Shown here in pieces: positions 20,586-33,523 of a stretch of 64,000 nt of DNA (the first letter of the stretch is position 1; every line of letters begins with the position of its first letter). Position numbers and translations under genes: made by a program. Under the pieces are notes generated by a model. The model worked only from the letters and a program-made list of their open reading frames with translations, was not told the DNA's origin and searched no databases. Source of the DNA: Loxodes magnus (lineage: Eukaryota; Ciliophora; Karyorelictea; Loxodida; Loxodidae); the NCBI GenBank assembly GCA_946699065.1, contig CAMPDV010001535.1, positions 43,291 through 107,290 of the forward strand, read 5' to 3'.

Positions 20586-21535
20586 TATAATAAAATAATA
20601 ATCAACCAAATAAGAAATTACTTAAAGCTATTTTTAATCATATTTTAGTTACTTTATCATTCATATCTAATTCTGCATTTCTATTCTTACGTTATTTTTC
20701 TTTTTTGTAGCAAGCTAATATTTTTTTCTCCAGTCTAAGATGCCTCTCTGAATTTAAGATTTTATCTCTTATAAAAATAAGCTTATGCTATCTTTTATAT
20801 TAGTTCGCTAAACTTAATTTAAGCCATTTGATAATAAAATTTTTTCCAAATGTAAAATAAATTTATTATTTACAGGATGCATAAATATTGACTCTTAAAT
20901 TAGAAAAGAGAAGCTTCTTTAAGATTATGAAATAGATAAAAAATAAATGAAATATAACTAAAAATAATAATAGAAGCTATATAAAGCTTAATAATTGCGA
21001 TTTAATTTGCTTTATAATACCAAACCTATATATTCTACTATCTCTATATATAACTAATTTTTTATATGCATTATAATTAAAGAAATACTCTTAGTGTTTA
21101 TTTAGCTTAGCATTTATCTGCTTTAAAATTAAGACTTGAAGAGTAAAATTAAATAGTAATTTATACAGTTTGTATATTTAAATGACTGAATTAGAAATAA
21201 ATAGAATTTTGAAAATTTAATTTGGAAGCTAGCAAATTAAATAATTGCTTTTAGGACTTAAAGAGCATGTGATAGTTAAATGATAAATAGTTAAAGTAGA
21301 CTTGCTTATTTTTATTGGATATGATATATATCGTAATCAGATTGCTTTTACAAAATTTAAAGGACTTGGATTGGTTAAAAATTGTTGTTAGATTGAGAAG
21401 ACAAATGGAATCTTTCAATTTCATAATAATTTAAGGTTTTTGCTAAAATAGGTAAGGATATAAAATAGCTCCATTGTTAAATAATTTATTTCATGCAAAA
21501 ATTAATTTTCATGCTGTATAACTATTAAATTATAA
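20586..21535. other. Upstream region of the ABC gene
   Basis: AT-rich. On the minus strand at about 20,870-20,640 a frame reads EKILLSNGLNQVQRTNIKDS and RGILDWRKKYQLATKKK, which looks protein-like, but I cannot assign it and its limits are unclear. The last 300 bases before ATG 21,536 are A/T-rich, as ciliate upstream regions usually are. No defined promoter element is visible. Confidence 0.3.
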
Positions 21536-24500
21536 ATGTCAGAACTTTAAGCTCCAGTAGATTTTATGACTTCACCAGATAACTTAGATACAAATTTGTA
21601 GTCGTAAAGAGATTAACTTAAAGACCTTAATTTGGAAAAATCTGGTTTTGACATGAAAGAAAAAGTTTAAGAAATAGAATCTCCGTCTAAGAGGATAAAA
21701 TAAAAAGCTTCTCCATTTATTAATGAGGTTGAAGAAAACGAAGGAATGTTCAACATTTTTAAAGAAACAACTTCAGGTGAAAGATTTCTTTTATTTGTTG
21801 GAACAGTATTTGCTATATGCATAGGTGCTATTACTCCACTTTTTGCAGAAACTTTTGGATAGGTTTCAAGCAGTTTAGGACCAACGTCTACTAGATTCAC
21901 CATTTACGAAGATATTAGAGATGTTTCTGTTAATCTATTTAGTATATGCTTAGTTCAACTGCTTTTCAGCTTTATTTATACCACTTGCTTTGTTTATGTA
22001 TCCGTTCAAATGTCTATAAAAATGAGAAACAAGTTTTTATAAGCTATTTTAAGCTAAGAGTAAGCATGGTTTGATAAATAGCCAGACATAAGTGGTTTAG
22101 CTACTAGATTAAATATAGACTGTGATCAAGTTTAGAAAGGTACTGGAGCTAAACTAGCTAAAATCATAACTGATTTTAGTTAAATGATTGTTGGTTTTGC
22201 ATATAGTTTCTATAAAGGATGGCAACTTGCTCTTGTTCTTTCAGGTTTACTTCCTTTCTGCATCGGGGCAGGATATTGGTGGATTAAAAGACTACAAGCC
22301 ACAAATAAATTGAAAAAAGAAGCGTATACGCAAGCAGGAGGATTAGCAGAAGAAGTTTTAGGTAACATAAAAACAGTAGCAGCTTTCAATGGATAACTGA
22401 AAGAATACACCAAATACGAAAATTCTCTTCAACAAGTCTTAAGTAAATCTCTTAGAAACAACTTTGTGTTTGCAATAGGAGGAGCATTATTCTTTTTCTT
22501 TTTTATACTAGTCCATTGCTTAACTTATTTTGCAGGAAGTCACTTTATTGACTTGGAATTAGAAATAAGAGGTGAAAAGTATGATGCTGGTGTTGTTTTA
22601 GCCGTTAATCTTTGCATGATGATAGCTTGCTTTTCTCTTACAATGGGACTTCCTTGTCTTAAAGAGTTTTACGATGCACTCAGCGCTAGTAAAAACTTAT
22701 ATTCCATTATTAATAGAAAATCATAAATTGATTTATATACTGGAAAGATAGTATAGAAGCTCGAAGGAAGAATAGAGTTTAGAGATGTTTGCTTTAAGTA
22801 TGAAAATTAAGAAAATTACGTACTAAATCATTTCAATTTGACTATTGAAGCTGGCCAAACTTTTGCTTTGTGTGGTCCATCAGGATAAGGAAAATCAACG
22901 GTCATTTCTCTTCTATAAAGGTTTTATGACCCTAATTCAGGAGAAATCTTGTTAGATGATTAGAATATTTAACTTTTGAATTTCTCTCACGTAAGAAATT
23001 TCATTTCCTTGGTTGGCTAAGAACCAGTACTTTTTTCAGGAACAATTGAAGATAATATTAGATTTGGTAGTTTGCAAGCAACTGAAGAATAAATAATACT
23101 AGCAGCTTAATAAGCTTAAATTCATAGCTTTATTTTAAGCAACAAGGAGGGATATAAAACTTTTATTAATGCAGGAGGAAGTAACTTATCTGGTGGCTAA
23201 AAGTAAAGAATAGCCATTGCTAGAGCAATTGTAAAAGATCCTAAAATTCTTTTACTAGATGAGGCAACAAGTGCTTTAGATAGAGAAGGCGAGAAAGAAG
23301 TGTAAAAAGCTATAAATTCAGTGAAATATGGAAGAACTGTTTTTATAATAGCTCATAGACTTGTAACAATTTAAAGCGCGGATAAAATAGGTGTTATAAA
23401 TCAAGGAAGAATATGGCAACTTGGAACACATTAATCTTTGATGGCAGAAGAAGGTATTTATAGAAGTTTAGCAGCTGCTGATGAAATGGCTACTAAAGAA
23501 AGAAAGAAGAAAGAGAAAAAAGTATAAGTATAACAAGATGAAATCTTTTTGCAAGAAACCAAATCTTTAACTTCTATTAATGAGACAAATGAACAATAAA
23601 AAAATGCAATTTCAAGAAGTTTTGCTGTAATAAAAAATAAATTATGGTTTTTAGTAATAGGATGCTTAGGTGCTTGTGGTAATGGATGTGGATATCCAAT
23701 GTAAGGAATGCTTATGATTTAAAGTATGGAAACTTTAAGTGAGTTCGGAGATGATTATGAGAAGAAAAATAATATGACCAGTTTGTTTTGGTTTTTGCTT
23801 GCTATATACTTACTATTAATATTTTTTACCTAAGTTAGTTGCTTTGGATCATTTAGTGAACATTTAACTGACAAGCTTCGAAGATTATCAATGCAAAGTG
23901 TTCTTTACTAAGATGTTGGATACTTTGATCATGAGAAAAATAGTTCAATCAAAGTTTGCTAGAGACTTTAAGATGATTGTGTGAAAGTAAATGGGGCTGC
24001 AGGTTAAGTTTTTGGTACAATATTTATGTCTTTATTTGCAGTTTTTGGAGGCCTTGCTGTTTGCTTTATTTTTTGCTATTGAGTTGGAATTTTAATGATA
24101 GTGAGCATTCCTATAAACGGTCTTTTCATAATTACTGCAGCTAGAATTGAGTTTTTAGGAGAAGTAGGGAATACTTCATCTTAGGAAACTTCACAAATTG
24201 CAAGTGAAGCTATAGTAAATGTCAAAACAGTAAAATCATGCAATAATGAGTAATATATTGCATAAAAGTTCGCAGAAACTCTTCAAAAAAATAGCGTTAA
24301 TTCATAATATCAATCTTGCTCAAGTGGGATTGTTTTAGGAATGGCTAGATTTGTGATGTGGGGTATGTTCGCTATGTTTTTTATATTTGGAGCTTTTATT
24401 TAGAGAGATGATGAATCATTCAAATTTAAGGAAACAATGATTGCTTTAATGTCTGCTATTTTTGGATTCTTAGCTATAGGAGACACTCAAATTTATGCTC

Positions 24501-25324
24501 CAGACATGATCGGTGGAAAAACAGCTGCGGCGTCAATATGGAAAACTATTGATTAGAAACCAAAATTAACTGGATAATTAGAAAATAAACCTCAGATAAC
24601 TGGAAGAATAGAATTCAGTAAAGTCGAGTTCAAGTATCCTACTAGGCCTGATCAATAAATTCTAAAATCCTTTGACTTAATTATAGATGAAAATAAAACA
24701 ACAGCTTTAGTTGGCTATAGTGGAAATGGAAAATCAACTATAATTTCTTTAATTTTAAGATATTATGAAATTGAAAGTGGAACTATTATCTTCAACACTT
24801 CAAATGGACCTTAAAACTTATAAGATATCAATATATACCACTTGAGGAGTTAGATTGGACTTGTAGGATAAGAACCTGTACTCTTCTAAGGGACAGTAGC
24901 AGACAACATTTAATATGGAAGAGAAGGTGATATTGAAAAAATTAAGGAATGCGCTTAAATTGCTAATATCAACCTTGAAAGATGTCCTTTAGATAAAGAA
25001 GTAGGGTTGAAGGGAAGTCATGTTTCCGGAGGAGAAAAGCAAAGAATCGCTATAGCAAGAGCAATATTTGCAAATCCAAAATTAATGCTATTAGACGAAG
25101 CAACGAGTGCACTAGATAAGGAAACGGAAATCAAGGTTTAGGAATCAATATAAGCAGCTTTTAAAAATCGCACAGTTGTAGTGATAGCTCATAGACTAAG
25201 CACAATTAAAGAAGCAGATTAGATTTGCGTTATAAACGAGGGTAAAGTTGTTGAGCAGGGGACTCATAATGCTTTACTTTCCCATGAAGGACTTTATTAT
25301 CGTTTAGTCAGATCTATGGCATGA
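21536..25324 (+). CDS. Full-length ABCB-type (multidrug/P-glycoprotein-like) transporter
   Basis: A single-exon ORF of 1,262 codons from ATG 21,536 to TGA 25,322 with TAA/TAG as Gln. Layout: cytosolic N-terminus (1-95), membrane domain 1, nucleotide-binding domain 1 with Walker A CGPSGQGKST (about 446), signature LSGGQKQR (about 550), Walker B ILLLDEA (about 571) and H-loop IIAHR; a charged linker (about 655-695); membrane domain 2; nucleotide-binding domain 2 with GYSGNGKST (about 1,060), VSGGEKQR (about 1,163), LMLLDEA (about 1,184) and VIAHR. Every ATPase motif is intact, so it should use ATP to export hydrophobic or conjugated substrates at a membrane; the substrate is unknown. Codon 849 (24,080) is TGA at the Trp of the GW-x-L-type motif of membrane domain 2; the equivalent in domain 1 (KGWQLAL) is TGG. 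ABCB proteins are usually 1,200-1,300 residues. The N-terminus of Walker A2 has Tyr for the usual Ser. Confidence 0.95.
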
Positions 25325-25730
25325 ATTTCTAACATTTTAACTTTGAATCTTCGTTTATTATAAAAATAAAAAACAAATAAGTTAAAAATTAATAGCTAAG
25401 CCCTAATCTTTATAAGGTTAAGTGGTTTTTAATAATCTTAAGCAATCTTTCTTAATTTTATTTTATGTAGTTACTAAGAAATATATAAATAACTCTCTTA
25501 ATGATTAAGAAAATCCTTTATTCAAAGAGCTATATTAAATAAGCAAAGAATTAAATATAAAAATTAAGTAATTTATAAACCTTACAAATTTGAACTGTAT
25601 GTTTATAGTTTATAATATAGTGTATCTCTTTAAAAATATAAAGATAGAAATTAACCAAGATAATTATGAGAGATATTTATAATTTTATTTTTTATAAATA
25701 ATAAAATTAATTAAATATAATAAAATTAAA
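25325..25730. other. 3' flank of the ABC gene, AT-rich
   Basis: AT-rich sequence with poly-A/T runs and no ORF or repeat that I can support. Its last part (25,703-25,730) is the left target duplication of the next element. Confidence 0.5.
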
Positions 25731-26033
25731 TCGATAATTGAAAAGATGGAGGGAGCTGAGAATCACCTTCGTGACAACACTTTCTGGTTTTATGGCTAGG
25801 AACAAGTTCCTTTCCTGTCGTTGAGAAAGTCCCTGGTCAGAGTTATTTTCTGAAGGGAACGCTGTCTTTGAGATTATCCGCTCTTGGTAGGGGCTTGAAG
25901 CCTGGCTGCTCATATGGAGCTCCCTAGCAGCTGTGTCTGGAGCACAACAGGATATCCCCGTTATTCCATAAAAAGAGAGCGTCGGGTCGTGCAATCGGAA
26001 AGGAGTTTCCGGTCCAAAAACTTTTTTAGTTGA
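25731..26033 (+). mobile_element. SINE-like unit S1 (copy 1)
   Basis: A GC-richer unit of about 300 bp (GGAGCTGAGAATCACCTTC ... GGTCCAAAAACTTTTTTAG) that recurs inverted at 43,278-43,575 and, diverged, at 52,476-52,790. It is flanked by a long AT-rich direct repeat (25,703-25,730 and 26,032-26,060, near-identical). Internal blocks such as GGAACAAGTTCC and CAGGCTTCAAGCCCC (minus strand) suggest a folded RNA. The latter resembles a Pol III B box, which would make the minus strand the RNA strand; this is unproven. The ORF across its minus strand has no homologue and is taken as incidental. Confidence 0.65.
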
Positions 26034-27633
26034 AATTAATTAAATATAATAAAATAAAATTTAGACATTTCTCTAAACAAAATAGTTAAATCTAAATTCT
26101 AAATACTAATAAATTACATATATTTATTCTTTCTATTTTAATTTAAAAATTATATAAATATTGTTATTATCTAATAAAGCTTTTTTAAATAAAATTAACT
26201 AAAATAAAAAAATTCAGTCAGATTAGTAAAAAATAATTAAGGGATGATGCTAACATTGTATTAAGAAAATCTATAAAACTTACCTATTTATAAAAATAAT
26301 AAAACTATTTTTATGATTTTATTTAAACTAATATAGGATATTTTTAACTATTATTCTTAAAATAATAGCATAATATTTCTTATTAATAAAGATATTTTTA
26401 AAAATGCTAGTAAATTATAAAAGTTTTATATAGTTAAAAAAGTAAAAATTTACTAATTTAGAGTTTTAAAGATTTTTAAGAAATTAATTAGAAGAAAAGT
26501 ATTAAGAGATTGTTAAAGATGTATATGTAAAGATAATCTTGTCTTAATATAAATTAAACTATTTAAATTATTAAAGCAGATAAAAAATATTTAATAAGTT
26601 AAGAGTTTTGTCAAAAAAATGCAAGAAAATATAAACCAATTTTCTTAAATTTATAAATACATAGATTTATTTTTCGTTATAAAGCATAATTAAACTTTGT
26701 CAAATAAAATTATAAAAATAACTAAAAAGTTAACTTTTTAAAGAAAAATAAAGATTTAAGTTTCTTTTGCTGGAAAAATGTATTAAATTAATTTTTTTTA
26801 AGTTAATCTAGAAATAGATGAAAAATAGATAAAGTAATATCTTTTTTATCAAACATTAAACAAATAAAAATAAAAATATTATTTAAATAAAAATAACTAA
26901 AATTTTCTTCAATAATGTTATTTGTGTAAATTATTTATTTTAAAAGTAAATAAAATTTAGAACATCTTTTAAACAATTTTTAAAGAGTCTATTAATAACT
27001 TTAATTACTAGATAAAAAATAAATTTAATATTTAATCTTCTTATTAAAAAATATTATCTTAAAATTAAAAAAGTAAACTAATTAATTAGTTTTACAGATT
27101 TAAGTTATAAAATGAATGGAATAAAATAATTAATTATTATAAAGCAAAATATAAATTAAAATAATCTTAATTAATAATTATAAATTTAATTTCATTAAAA
27201 GTATTTTAGATATTTCTAGGTTATAATAATTTAAGTTATTTCAATAAAGATTTTATTTTATCTTAGAATATATCTAAAATACTACTTTTGTAATTCATTA
27301 TTTAATGCAAATTTAATAGTTTCTATAAAAAATTATCTTTAAAATTGTTTAGTTATCAAATTCAATCTTTAAATAAACATCTTTCAACCTCAGCACTTAT
27401 TAGAATTTAAGTTTTATTGAAATTATTTAAATAATTAAAAAAGAATGCTTGATTAGCTATGATGAACTTTAAAAATTAATTATTCAATTTTATCTAAAAA
27501 TAAAGAAAATTGACATATAAAAATTTAAAAGCACGTAATAACTAAATAGTTATACTAATAGTTATATTTCTGTAATCTAAATATAAAGATATTTATATAA
27601 AAATATAATCAATAACTTGTGCAGATTAAAAAA
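26034..27633. other. AT desert
   Basis: About 1.6 kb of extreme A+T content with runs of AATAAA/TTTATT. No repeat, RNA gene or protein-like frame is seen in either strand. Confidence 0.5.
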
Positions 27634-28545
27634 ATGCTAGAAGGGTTCAAGAAAGGCTTTTATACCACCTCCTAAAAAGGGAAGAGAAAGTAAGAACCCT
27701 CATCTTTAATTCATACATCTTCTTCCTAGAAATAATCTTCTTCTCAAAACCTTCAAGAATAATAGACTCAACTAGGAACTTCCAGACCAACCTAAAAGAT
27801 GGGGTAAAAGCGCCAAAAGGCTACCCCCGATGACACCAACTGAAGAGGAAGGACCTAGAAAGGTGCTGAAGACGCAAGAAGCAGCAGCCGTGCGAGAGTT
27901 TGCGATGCCATAGTTCCAGGAAGAACAGGCATAAATTTTAGTCGCATTCGCTGACCTGAAGGAGGAAGTAAAGAGGTTATGATTAGAGAATAGAGCTCTA
28001 AAAAATCAAGTTACTGAGCTCAAGGAATGGAAAGAAAGCTTCTGGGAAGTCTACGATCGAGAGAAAAACACTTTCTTCAGGGAAATGGGATTGCTGCAGC
28101 AGAGAACAACTGTGCTTGAAGAGAACAGCAAGTAGCAACAGTAGTAAGAATTCAAAGTTAGGACAATTCAAGATCCAATGGACATAGAAGGAACTACTAC
28201 ATTACCGAGGAGTCCAGACAAGAAATGAATTAAGAATAAGCCAAGATACTTTGTATGCAAACAAACTGGACATAAATATAGACAATGTTAGAAATTGAAA
28301 TTAATTAAATAATAGTACTGGAATAGAAAATAATAAGAAAAATAATAGTACTAATTTTAGGATAAGATTAGACGAGAATTCTGTAACTAATTTTATCCGT
28401 CAGGAGGTCAAATCTACAAACCGAAGTGGTACACAATCCAAGGCTACTGAAGAAAGAGTTCTGAAGGAAGCTGGTTCTAGCCAGGTTATCAAACTAGTCC
28501 TGTGAACACGAGGTTGAAAGTCCTCCAAGTTCACTAAACTCCAAT
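27634..28545 (+). pseudogene. ORF1-like protein, family C (copy C2)
   Basis: Starts MLEGFKKGFYTTSQKGKRKQ, then a Ser/Gln-rich region. A frame change near 27,830 leads to MTPTEEEGPRKVLKTQE, LKEEVKRL and a coiled coil with ENRALKNQVTELKEWKESFW, then DPMDIEG and a knuckle-like RYFVCKQTGHKYRQC with the first Cys replaced, then KQQYWNRK. Internal TGAs occur in the coiled coil and before the knuckle. Base use is clearly richer in G+C than the flanks, with CAG/CAA mixed with TAA/TAG for Gln. The tail with a GCTGGTTCTAGCCAGG hairpin is at 28,468-28,490. Related to the better copy at 31,032. Confidence 0.6.
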
Positions 28546-28789
28546 TTAAACTTTTTAATTTAATTTAGTACAACATAACTTCTGCAGATTTTAGAACCTA
28601 ATTTTAGGCACTATCATTAATTTATTCTTTATTTCGACTATAATTTATTGAGTTTTTTATTTTTTATTTTTTATTTATATTAAGAAAAATAATAAAAAAA
28701 TAAAATATGCATAAAGGTTTTCATTATAATTAAATCTATAAAATTTTAATTATAATAATTAATTAAAAAAGATTCACTTAAAAAAGTTA

Positions 28790-29625
28790 AAGTTAAAAAG
28801 CTTTGTTAAAGCCTTAGTAGTCAGCCATCTAACCTATTCTATCAGCTTGTCTCCATTAGTTTGTCTTGAATTTCTACTAGGCTTAGTTAGGCGGTGTAGC
28901 ACTTCATTAGCGCACCATCCTTTAATCGTCTGAATAGTCTTCATCTTGCATTTAGCGTTCCTAATTATTTCTCCAAGGATTAAGATTTGAATTAAAGAAT
29001 TTTTTTCTATAAATTTTTCCGCTTTATGTTGGATATATCCTAAATAGTTTTCTAAAAATATCTTATTTATTCTTTCTTTAAATTTCGCTTAGTTAGTAGC
29101 AGTATTTTCATTGGTGTTATTTATTGCACACGTAGTATTTTATTCTTCTTTTAACCTATTATTCCTGTAACACTTATTTAATTTAAATTTACTACTTATT
29201 TTAAATAAACGTTTATTGTTTATTTTAATTTGAGGCTTCATTTTCTATTTCCATAGGATCTGATTAATTCTGTTAAATCGAAAATAGTGTAACCTGAATT
29301 TATTATTAAATTTAAAGAATTCTTTGCTCCAGTTTGTCTTCTATTTCTTATGATGATTAATATTGTTTCTCAAGTAAAGACGTTATTAGTTTTTTCTAAT
29401 TTTTCTACTTTATCAGTGAGGTATCTATTTTTAAACATAAACTCTTTTAATGACTTAGATAATATTTCTATTTGAGTTTGTGTCGGAAGTTTTTTTAGTT
29501 CTGGATTTCCAAGTGGTTAATGTTCGTCGTATCAATCATATTTCTCACTTTCACTCATTGTAATTATTTCGCTTTTTTATTTTTTAAATGTTTTGTTCAA
29601 AGTTCTGTTATTTCTTAGAAGCCAT
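28790..29625 (-). pseudogene. ORF1-like protein, family F (copy F1)
   Basis: From ATG 29,625 the minus strand reads MASKKQQNFEQNIQKIKK. In another frame, near 29,560, it reads MSESEKYD-x-YDEHQPLGNPELKKLPTQ followed by a coiled-coil-like segment with two TGAs. PMEIENEA near 29,255 and a knuckle-like YYVCNKQHQ-x-KYC near 29,130 (x = TGA, where family C has Trp) give the usual ORF1 order. A further frame gives the C-terminal IKGWCANEVLHRLTKPSRNS (about 28,935-28,870), which is also present, damaged, at window position 1-240. The 3' hairpin (GGTGCGCT/AGTGCTACACC) lies within that last part. Several shifts are needed, so it is decayed. Confidence 0.45.
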
Positions 29626-29784
29626 TTTATATTATTTAAATAAGGTTATAATTACAATTAAAAGAATATAATTATTTTAATTATTTTAATTAAATTATGC
29701 CCCTAAACTTTATAGATATTATTTATTTCTTTAAATTTATTCTAGAATTTTTCTAATTTTATGTACTATTTTAAATAATTGAAA

Positions 29785-30232
29785 TTAAAGAGGGTGGAAA
29801 TGGGACCTGAGATGCACAAGGGACCTTCAGCAGGTTTAAAGGGACTTGCGATGAAGATGCAATCCCCCGTGCTGAGAAATAAGCCACAGAAAGGCTTAAA
29901 TACCTTCCCTCAACAACTTGTGCATTCATCCTTGGACTTCCCAACTAAGGGACTCAATTACACCTCCTACTAACTCAGACCGAGATGCCACCTTGGAGTG
30001 ATCTCTCCACCTCTTAGGAGCTACCTAGGCAGATTGACGGTTTCTACCAGTTGAAGACGGACTGGATGGCGATATTCGCCTATAAAGCCGAGAAATGGGT
30101 CCAGGCGAGACGATAAGAAAGCCCAAAAAGACATAAACAAGAAGAAAATATTAGTGATGATGTGCACTTAACACACATCAGTTAGGCATCTATTAAGATA
30201 GCAGTACCTTCCTTAACACTTAATTTAATTTT
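29785..30232 (+). mobile_element. GC-richer insertion with about 30-bp target duplication
   Basis: A 0.45-kb island flanked by direct repeats of about 30 bp (29,755-29,784 and 30,233-30,263, three mismatches). One frame reads MGPEMHKGPSAGLKGLAMKM at its start; another reads MPPWSDLSTSQELPRQIDGF near 29,985 and YKAEKWVQARRQESPKRHKQ. Base use is like the family C ORF1 genes on either side, so it may be a 5'-truncated or internally deleted member. I recognise no domain. Confidence 0.5.
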
Positions 30233-30263
30233 AATTTTATGTACTATTTGAAATAATTAGAAA

Positions 30264-31031
30264 ATTTTATCAAACATTTTTCTTTAATACAAGAATAAAA
30301 AATAATTTAAAATATTAAATTTTTAGTTTACTATCTATAAAAGTTTAAATAAGTAAATAAATTAAATCTTTAAAATTGCCTTACTTTGAAATTTCATGTT
30401 TAAATTTTAAGAAAATAAAACTAAAAGAAATATTAATTATTTTAAATCACTAGCTGTGATTAAAATAATTTAGAAATATAAAATAAATGAATTTTCATTA
30501 TCGATAATAAATATCTAAAGAATATACTACTATCTTATTACATATATAAAATAGTATTTACAAAGAAAAATTAATTATTGCTATTTTTTATATAATATCA
30601 TTATACTAATATTTGCAAAAAATTAAAAAATTATAAATCTAAAGATGCAGTTGTAAAATATAAAAAATAAGTTATATAACAGATATAATTTGATAAGAGT
30701 TTAAAATCACTTTTATTTTATCAAGTTAAAATAAAATAAAATCTACTATTTTAATTAAAACTTTAAAATAGTTACAAATTTAATCTTAAAATAAATTATA
30801 AGTTATTATTTTTAATGCACTTTTTACAGCTATTAATAAAATATTATCAATTTCATTATAGCTAAGTTTATTTTTAAAAGTTAAATAGAAAGATTAACAT
30901 TTTTTTTCTTTATTTTGGCACTAATTTTAATTATTTTTAATGATAAAAATTGTAATAAATTTAATAAGAAATAATGATTACTTTAATAAACGTATATAAT
31001 TTCTTATCTTTAATAAAGAAATATAAATAAA
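30264..31031. other. AT desert
   Basis: Extremely A+T-rich sequence between two retroelement insertions. Nothing recognisable is seen. Confidence 0.5.
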
Positions 31032-31995
31032 ATGGTGCAAAGTTTCAAGAAAGGCTTCTATATCACCTCTTCCTAAGCTAAAATGGAAGGGAGGAAGCAG
31101 GAAACCACTTCTTGGATGTCGTCTTCTTCACACTTTTAACCTTTTTCTTAATATTAACAACCTGGAATTTAACAAGAAGAACAGAAGAAGGCTCAGAAAA
31201 GCAAGCATACTGAAACACCGACTTCACTAGAGAAGCCTAGAAAGCAGGCAAAGTCTGTTTTACACCAGGAGGTGTCGGAATTTAATCCTTCTGGCCAGAT
31301 GAGCATGGAACAGCTCATCCAAGTTGTACTAAATCTCCAGGAAGAGGTCAAGAGACTAAAGAAGGACAACGACAGGCTAATGGAGAATCTGAACAAGCAA
31401 GAGGGAAATCGAGAAAGACTTATGTCCTAAGAAAGGGAATTAAGTGCATTTTGGAGCATATCACAGAGTCAGAACTGATAATCCTAAAATTAGCAATAGA
31501 AACAGACGGAGCTGGACAACAAGCTTGGAGAAATAGAAGAGAAGGTGCAACAGCAAATGAAACTTAATGAGCAAAGAGGTGATCCAATGTTGATAGAGGT
31601 GATTGACAAGAAGAAGAAGGTTAAGCCAATCAAAGTAGTTAAAAGGTGCTACTATTGTAATTCAGAGAAACATCTATGAAGAAGATGTGAATAATTCCTA
31701 AATTTTAAGAACCAGTATTGGAGAAAATAGAGGAAGCAGCAAGGGTAGCAAAAGAAAATGACAACTATAACAAAGGAAAATTAGAGAGAGACTATTCATG
31801 AACTAACTTGGAAATATTTATAGGAAGAAACCTTTGCTGAACTGAAGACATTGTTAGAGACAACAAGAACAAATGGGTGGGAGAAGAGTAGAGACCTATA
31901 AACTTTTTTTTAATCCGGAGCAATCTGGGATCGGCATGAAGAGGTGAAAATCCTCAAAAATTGCCAACTTAATTATTTTAATAATAATAATAAAG
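31032..31995 (+). CDS. ORF1-like protein, family C (copy C3, best preserved)
   Basis: One frame runs from ATG 31,032 through the whole unit. MVQSFKKGFYITSSQAKMEG is followed by a Ser/Gln-rich region and a long coiled coil (LQEEVKRLKKDNDRLMENLN and RLMSQERELSAFW). GDPMLIEV comes at about residue 185, then the CCHC knuckle CYYCNSEKHL-x-RRC at about residues 207-220, then FKNQYWRKQRKQQGQQKK. Two TGAs are in frame (31,476 and 31,677). The second sits at the Trp of the knuckle, which is TGG in the copy at 14,993. No in-frame TGA marks the C-terminus before the tail (a GGAGCAATCTGG-type hairpin and (TAA)n at 31,976), so the stop is unclear. Likely an RNA-binding ORF1 protein. Base use is GC-richer than the flanks, suggesting recent insertion. 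Confidence 0.65.
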
Positions 31996-33523
31996 AAATA
32001 TTAAAAAAATTAATTTTTCTTAGTAAAAATAATTAGATGGAATAAATAAGTATAAAGTAGTTAAATTTATTAATTTTTTAATAAAGTTTATAATATAATA
32101 TTCTTTTAATCGTTTTTTTTCAAATTTTAATAGTTTTTAATAGCTAAATAATCAACTATTTTAATAATTAATAAATTATTTAAATTCTATATTAAAATTT
32201 TTAAATATATCATTTACTTTGATTTAATCAGTTAAATTAATTAATTCCTATTCTCTTTTAATATATTTTTAATTTTCCAAAAAATTTATTTTAAGTAGTA
32301 TGTTAAATTTACAATTTTTTATTATTTTATGCGAAATTCTCAAAAAATAAAAACGGTCTTTTGATATTATTCTAATATATTTATAATCTAGAAATGTATT
32401 GAAATATTTAATATATTAGCATTATATGTAATTATTTTTAATTATTTTCATTTTCATAAAAAATCTTAAAAATTCATAATTTTCTATTTGAGAAAGACTT
32501 TAAAATAAAAAATTGCAAGAAGTTAGAAATTTTAGATGAATTGCCTTAAATTTTCTTGCTTAAAATTATTTTTAAGTATAATTTTAAGTTTCTTAATTTT
32601 ATAAAAATTTAATTAGAAATCCATTAAAATTTAATAAATCCCTTGAAATTCTAAATAATTTAAAAAGTACAAGTAAATAAATGGGATATATGCTATTTAA
32701 TTTTTCTATTTTATGTGAATTAAACTCTGTAAATGAATATAAACAAATTAGATCTGATTCTTTTTAAAAATTTGAAGTAGCTCAAATTTTCATTAATTGT
32801 TTATTTATTGTATTTACGAAATAAATTTTAAGCTTTATTAACATAATCTATAAGATCCATCATGTTATTTAAATATTTAGCTAATCTTAAAAATTTGGAG
32901 CTTTTACTTTTAAATTTAATTATTTGCCTTAACTTATGAAAACTTTCTTAAAATTTTGTAAAAGCTATTAGTCTTTTTAAATCTCTTTGATCATGTTATA
33001 ATTTAATTATTTTATTGTTAATAATAAAAATAAAATAATTAAATGTTAAGATATAAGCAATAACTAACTAATCTACTTAAAGCTTCGATAATATATATTA
33101 AAAATGATACCTATACTTATTTAAATTAATATTAATAGTAATTAATTAAATATAAAATTTATTTTTATATTTAAAACTTTATTCCCATTATTTTATTTAC
33201 GCTATTGCTTAAAAGAATAAATTTATTTATTTAATAAATACAATTTTTAGAGTTGTTAAATTTAAAGCTATACAAATTAATAATGTTTTATATTCATTTT
33301 TATAATTATAGTAAAAGTAGCCTATTCTTCAAAGTTAAACTTATTGCTATTTATTATTTAAATTTTTGTTATTTGAAAGATGTATAAACGCTTTGTTGCT
33401 GCAATGTATTTCTAATATATTTGCTATATGCATATAATTTTATTTCATTTTCTAATTTATAAATTATTAACTTAAATTAATTCAATTTTTACAATCAAAT
33501 TCTGTTTTATTATTATCAAATCA
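31996..33523. other. AT desert
   Basis: About 1.5 kb of very A+T-rich DNA. I find no repeat shared with the rest of the window and no convincing protein. Confidence 0.5.

Noticed and set aside
22210-22413. Minus-strand ORF across the ABC gene
   Set aside because: It is the complement of a conserved transmembrane and linker region of a clear plus-strand ABC transporter and has no features of its own.
22184-22726. Separate short genes at 22,184-22,396 and 22,466-22,726
   Set aside because: They are pieces of the ABC gene cut at TAA codons that encode Gln here.
25707-25994. Minus-strand 95-codon ORF in the S1 unit
   Set aside because: The S1 copy at 52,476 has indels that break it, and the unit behaves as a SINE, so the frame is incidental.
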